Assembly: GCA_007127615.1 (NCBI GenBank)
Contig: SKZB01000202.1
Coordinates: 1-14,718, forward strand
Direction of reading: 5' to 3'
DNA: 14,718 nucleotides
Origin: Phycisphaerales bacterium
GTDB lineage: Bacteria; Planctomycetota; Phycisphaerae; Phycisphaerales; SM1A02
How positions within the stretch are numbered: position 1 is the first letter of the stretch; every line of letters begins with the position of its first letter. Made by a program: the position numbers and the translations under genes. Below are positions 13,472 to 14,718 of the stretch, in pieces. Below the pieces are notes generated by a model that did no database searches, was not told the DNA's origin, and was given only the letters and a program-made list of their open reading frames with translations.

Positions 13472-14718
13472 ATGACTGAAACGTCCCCGAAGTCCCACGT
13501 AAGTTCACGCCCGATGCTGCTGGGCCTTGGCGCCGTCCTGCTGTGCGGCGCGGCCCTGACGCTGGTTCCGCTGGCCTCATCGTCCGATGCCAGTGCGTCA
13601 TCCGCCACGGTAAACACCACGTCGCATCAACCGGCAGACACGCTGCATCCATTGGATGTTCAATCGAAGGCCAATGAGAAGTTCAGCCTTCGTCGCAGTC
13701 ATCTCGTGCAGCTTCCCGAGGTGAGCATGGAAGGCCGCCCGCAACTGAACATCATGTTGCCGTTCGACGAAGGACAAATGCGGTCGTTCACGCTCATGAC
13801 ACACTCGGTCCGATCGGCCGATAAGTACCGCGTGCTCACGCAACTCGACTCGGGAGAGTTGGTGGAGATAGAGCCTCAGCCCGTCCGAACCGTTCGCGGA
13901 TACATCGATGAGATTCCCGGCGCACGTGTGGCCGGTTCCGTCCTCGACGATGGTCTGCACCTGATCGTGACCATGCCGAACGGCGAACGGTACGTCATCG
14001 AGGCACTTGAGAACGAAATCGACGGTGCCCGTCCGGGCGATCACATCGTGTACAACATGCTCGATGCGGACTGCGAGATCGGCGAATGCGGCGTGCCGGA
14101 CCACTGGCTTCCTCCGATGCGGCCGCGCGAGCAGGTGGCGGACGGCCCGGACGCTGTGGGCGGACTCGCCGGAGCCGATGGAGAGGGTGCACTCGCCGGA
14201 GAGGTCTGCAAGGTCGCCGAACTTGCCATCGACGCCGACTTTGACTTCGTTCTGGCGCGCGGTTCGGTCGCCAATGCCGAGAACCGGATCAACAGCGTGA
14301 TCAACGGTCTGAACGATCAGTACGAGAATCAGGTCGGGATCATTCACGAGATCACGGAGATCATCATTCGCGAAAGTCAGGCCGCGGACCCCTACACCAA
14401 CGTCAACACCGGGCTTCTCAGTACGTTCGCCAACGTCTGGAACACTTTTCCGGAGTCAACGATTCCGCGTGACGTGGCCCACCTTTTCACCGGCAAGTCA
14501 TTCGGCGGAACACTGGGGGTGGCCTTTCTGGGCACCGTCTGCAACACCTTCAATGCGTACGGTTTCTCGGTGAATGTCAACCAACTGGGATGCGCGACCG
14601 ATCTGACGGCCCATGAAATCGGGCACAACTGGAGCGCGACGCATACCCCGACGCCAACCAACACCACCATGAACGCCGGCCTGACCTGCGCGAACAATTT
14701 CGCCGCGTCCAGTATCAA
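13472..14718 (+). CDS. Exported reprolysin-like (M12-type) zinc metalloprotease, 3' end missing
   Basis: The gene runs off the window; 415 complete residues are visible. A signal peptide (basic start, hydrophobic core about 15-36) precedes a prodomain-like region (about 65-200) with GYIDEIPGARVAGSVLDDGLHLIV, the pattern of reprolysin propeptides. The catalytic domain begins near 243 (GEVCKVAELAIDADFDFV) and holds the zinc motif HEIGHNWSATH (381-391: His381, Glu382, His385, His391). Six cysteines are visible (201, 206, 246, 357, 374, 406), consistent with disulfides in an exported enzyme. The position after Glu-Ile-Gly-His carries NWSAT, not the GxxH spacing of the neighbouring protease, placing the two in different metzincin families. 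The Met-turn and any C-terminal domains lie outside the window. It is probably made as an inactive precursor and exported; the substrate is unknown. Confidence 0.85.
   Translation, partial: MTETSPKSHVSSRPMLLGLGAVLLCGAALTLVPLASSSDASASSATVNTTSHQPADTLHPLDVQSKANEKFSLRRSHLVQLPEVSMEGRPQLNIMLPFDEGQMRSFTLMTHSVRSADKYRVLTQLDSGELVEIEPQPVRTVRGYIDEIPGARVAGSVLDDGLHLIVTMPNGERYVIEALENEIDGARPGDHIVYNMLDADCEIGECGVPDHWLPPMRPREQVADGPDAVGGLAGADGEGALAGEVCKVAELAIDADFDFVLARGSVANAENRINSVINGLNDQYENQVGIIHEITEIIIRESQAADPYTNVNTGLLSTFANVWNTFPESTIPRDVAHLFTGKSFGGTLGVAFLGTVCNTFNAYGFSVNVNQLGCATDLTAHEIGHNWSATHTPTPTNTTMNAGLTCANNFAASSI

Noticed and set aside
13598..14347. 249-codon minus-strand ORF at the right end
   Set aside because: The plus strand here encodes a signal peptide, prodomain and zinc motif of a metzincin; the antisense product shows no family signature.
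1..14718. tRNA, rRNA, CRISPR array, insertion sequence or phage genes
   Set aside because: I looked for cloverleaf arms, regularly spaced repeats, transposase motifs and terminal inverted repeats and saw none.

Overview
The window is GC-rich, densely packed bacterial chromosome. By gene content (a Met-zincin protease of the DUF4953 type, a reprolysin-like secreted protease, a LolCDE-type transporter, high GC) it best fits a planctomycete, probably of the Phycisphaerae. That assignment is an inference from family distribution; no rRNA or other phylogenetic marker is present.

Layout. (1) 1-363: the 3' end of a ROK-family sugar kinase or regulator on the plus strand. (2) 415-3705, all on the minus strand and read right to left: an NAD(P)H-hydrate epimerase (nnrE), a LolC/E-type ABC permease and its LolD-type ATPase. 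The last two overlap by 8 nt and form one lipoprotein-export-like unit. (3) 3801-5934, plus strand: a membrane-anchored family 2 glycosyltransferase and the 5'-nucleotidase SurE. nnrE and surE share a TACACT-N6-ATG arrangement that predicts leaderless mRNAs. (4) 5935-6573: a good sigma70-type promoter, a long leader with a possible 56-codon ORF, a small protein resembling the A-type Fe-S carrier fold but without its cysteines, then a perfect 12-bp hairpin. (5) 6574-9017: a two-gene quaternary-amine-type ABC importer, made of an ATPase without CBS domains and a permease fused to its own substrate-binding domain, with a GTGA overlap between them. (6) 9114-12620, minus strand: a terminator and a 1140-residue exported Met-zincin protease that carries an extra beta-rich domain and an acidic linker just before its zinc motif. 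(7) 12621-13471: an 851-bp, more AT-rich intergenic region with a repeated 14-mer, two small palindromes and a 26-codon ORF behind a near-ideal Shine-Dalgarno. (8) 13472-end, plus strand: a second exported metzincin, reprolysin-like, cut by the window edge.

Most genes are ordinary housekeeping or transport functions. The most unusual part is the right third: two unrelated exported metzincin proteases transcribed away from each other across a structured regulatory region. Other points worth attention are the inserted domain in the Met-zincin, the two extra membrane segments in the LolC/E-type permease, the predicted leaderless genes, the hairpin and five-codon mini-ORF in front of the importer ATPase, and a strong excess of GATC. 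I found no mobile element, CRISPR array, tRNA or rRNA.
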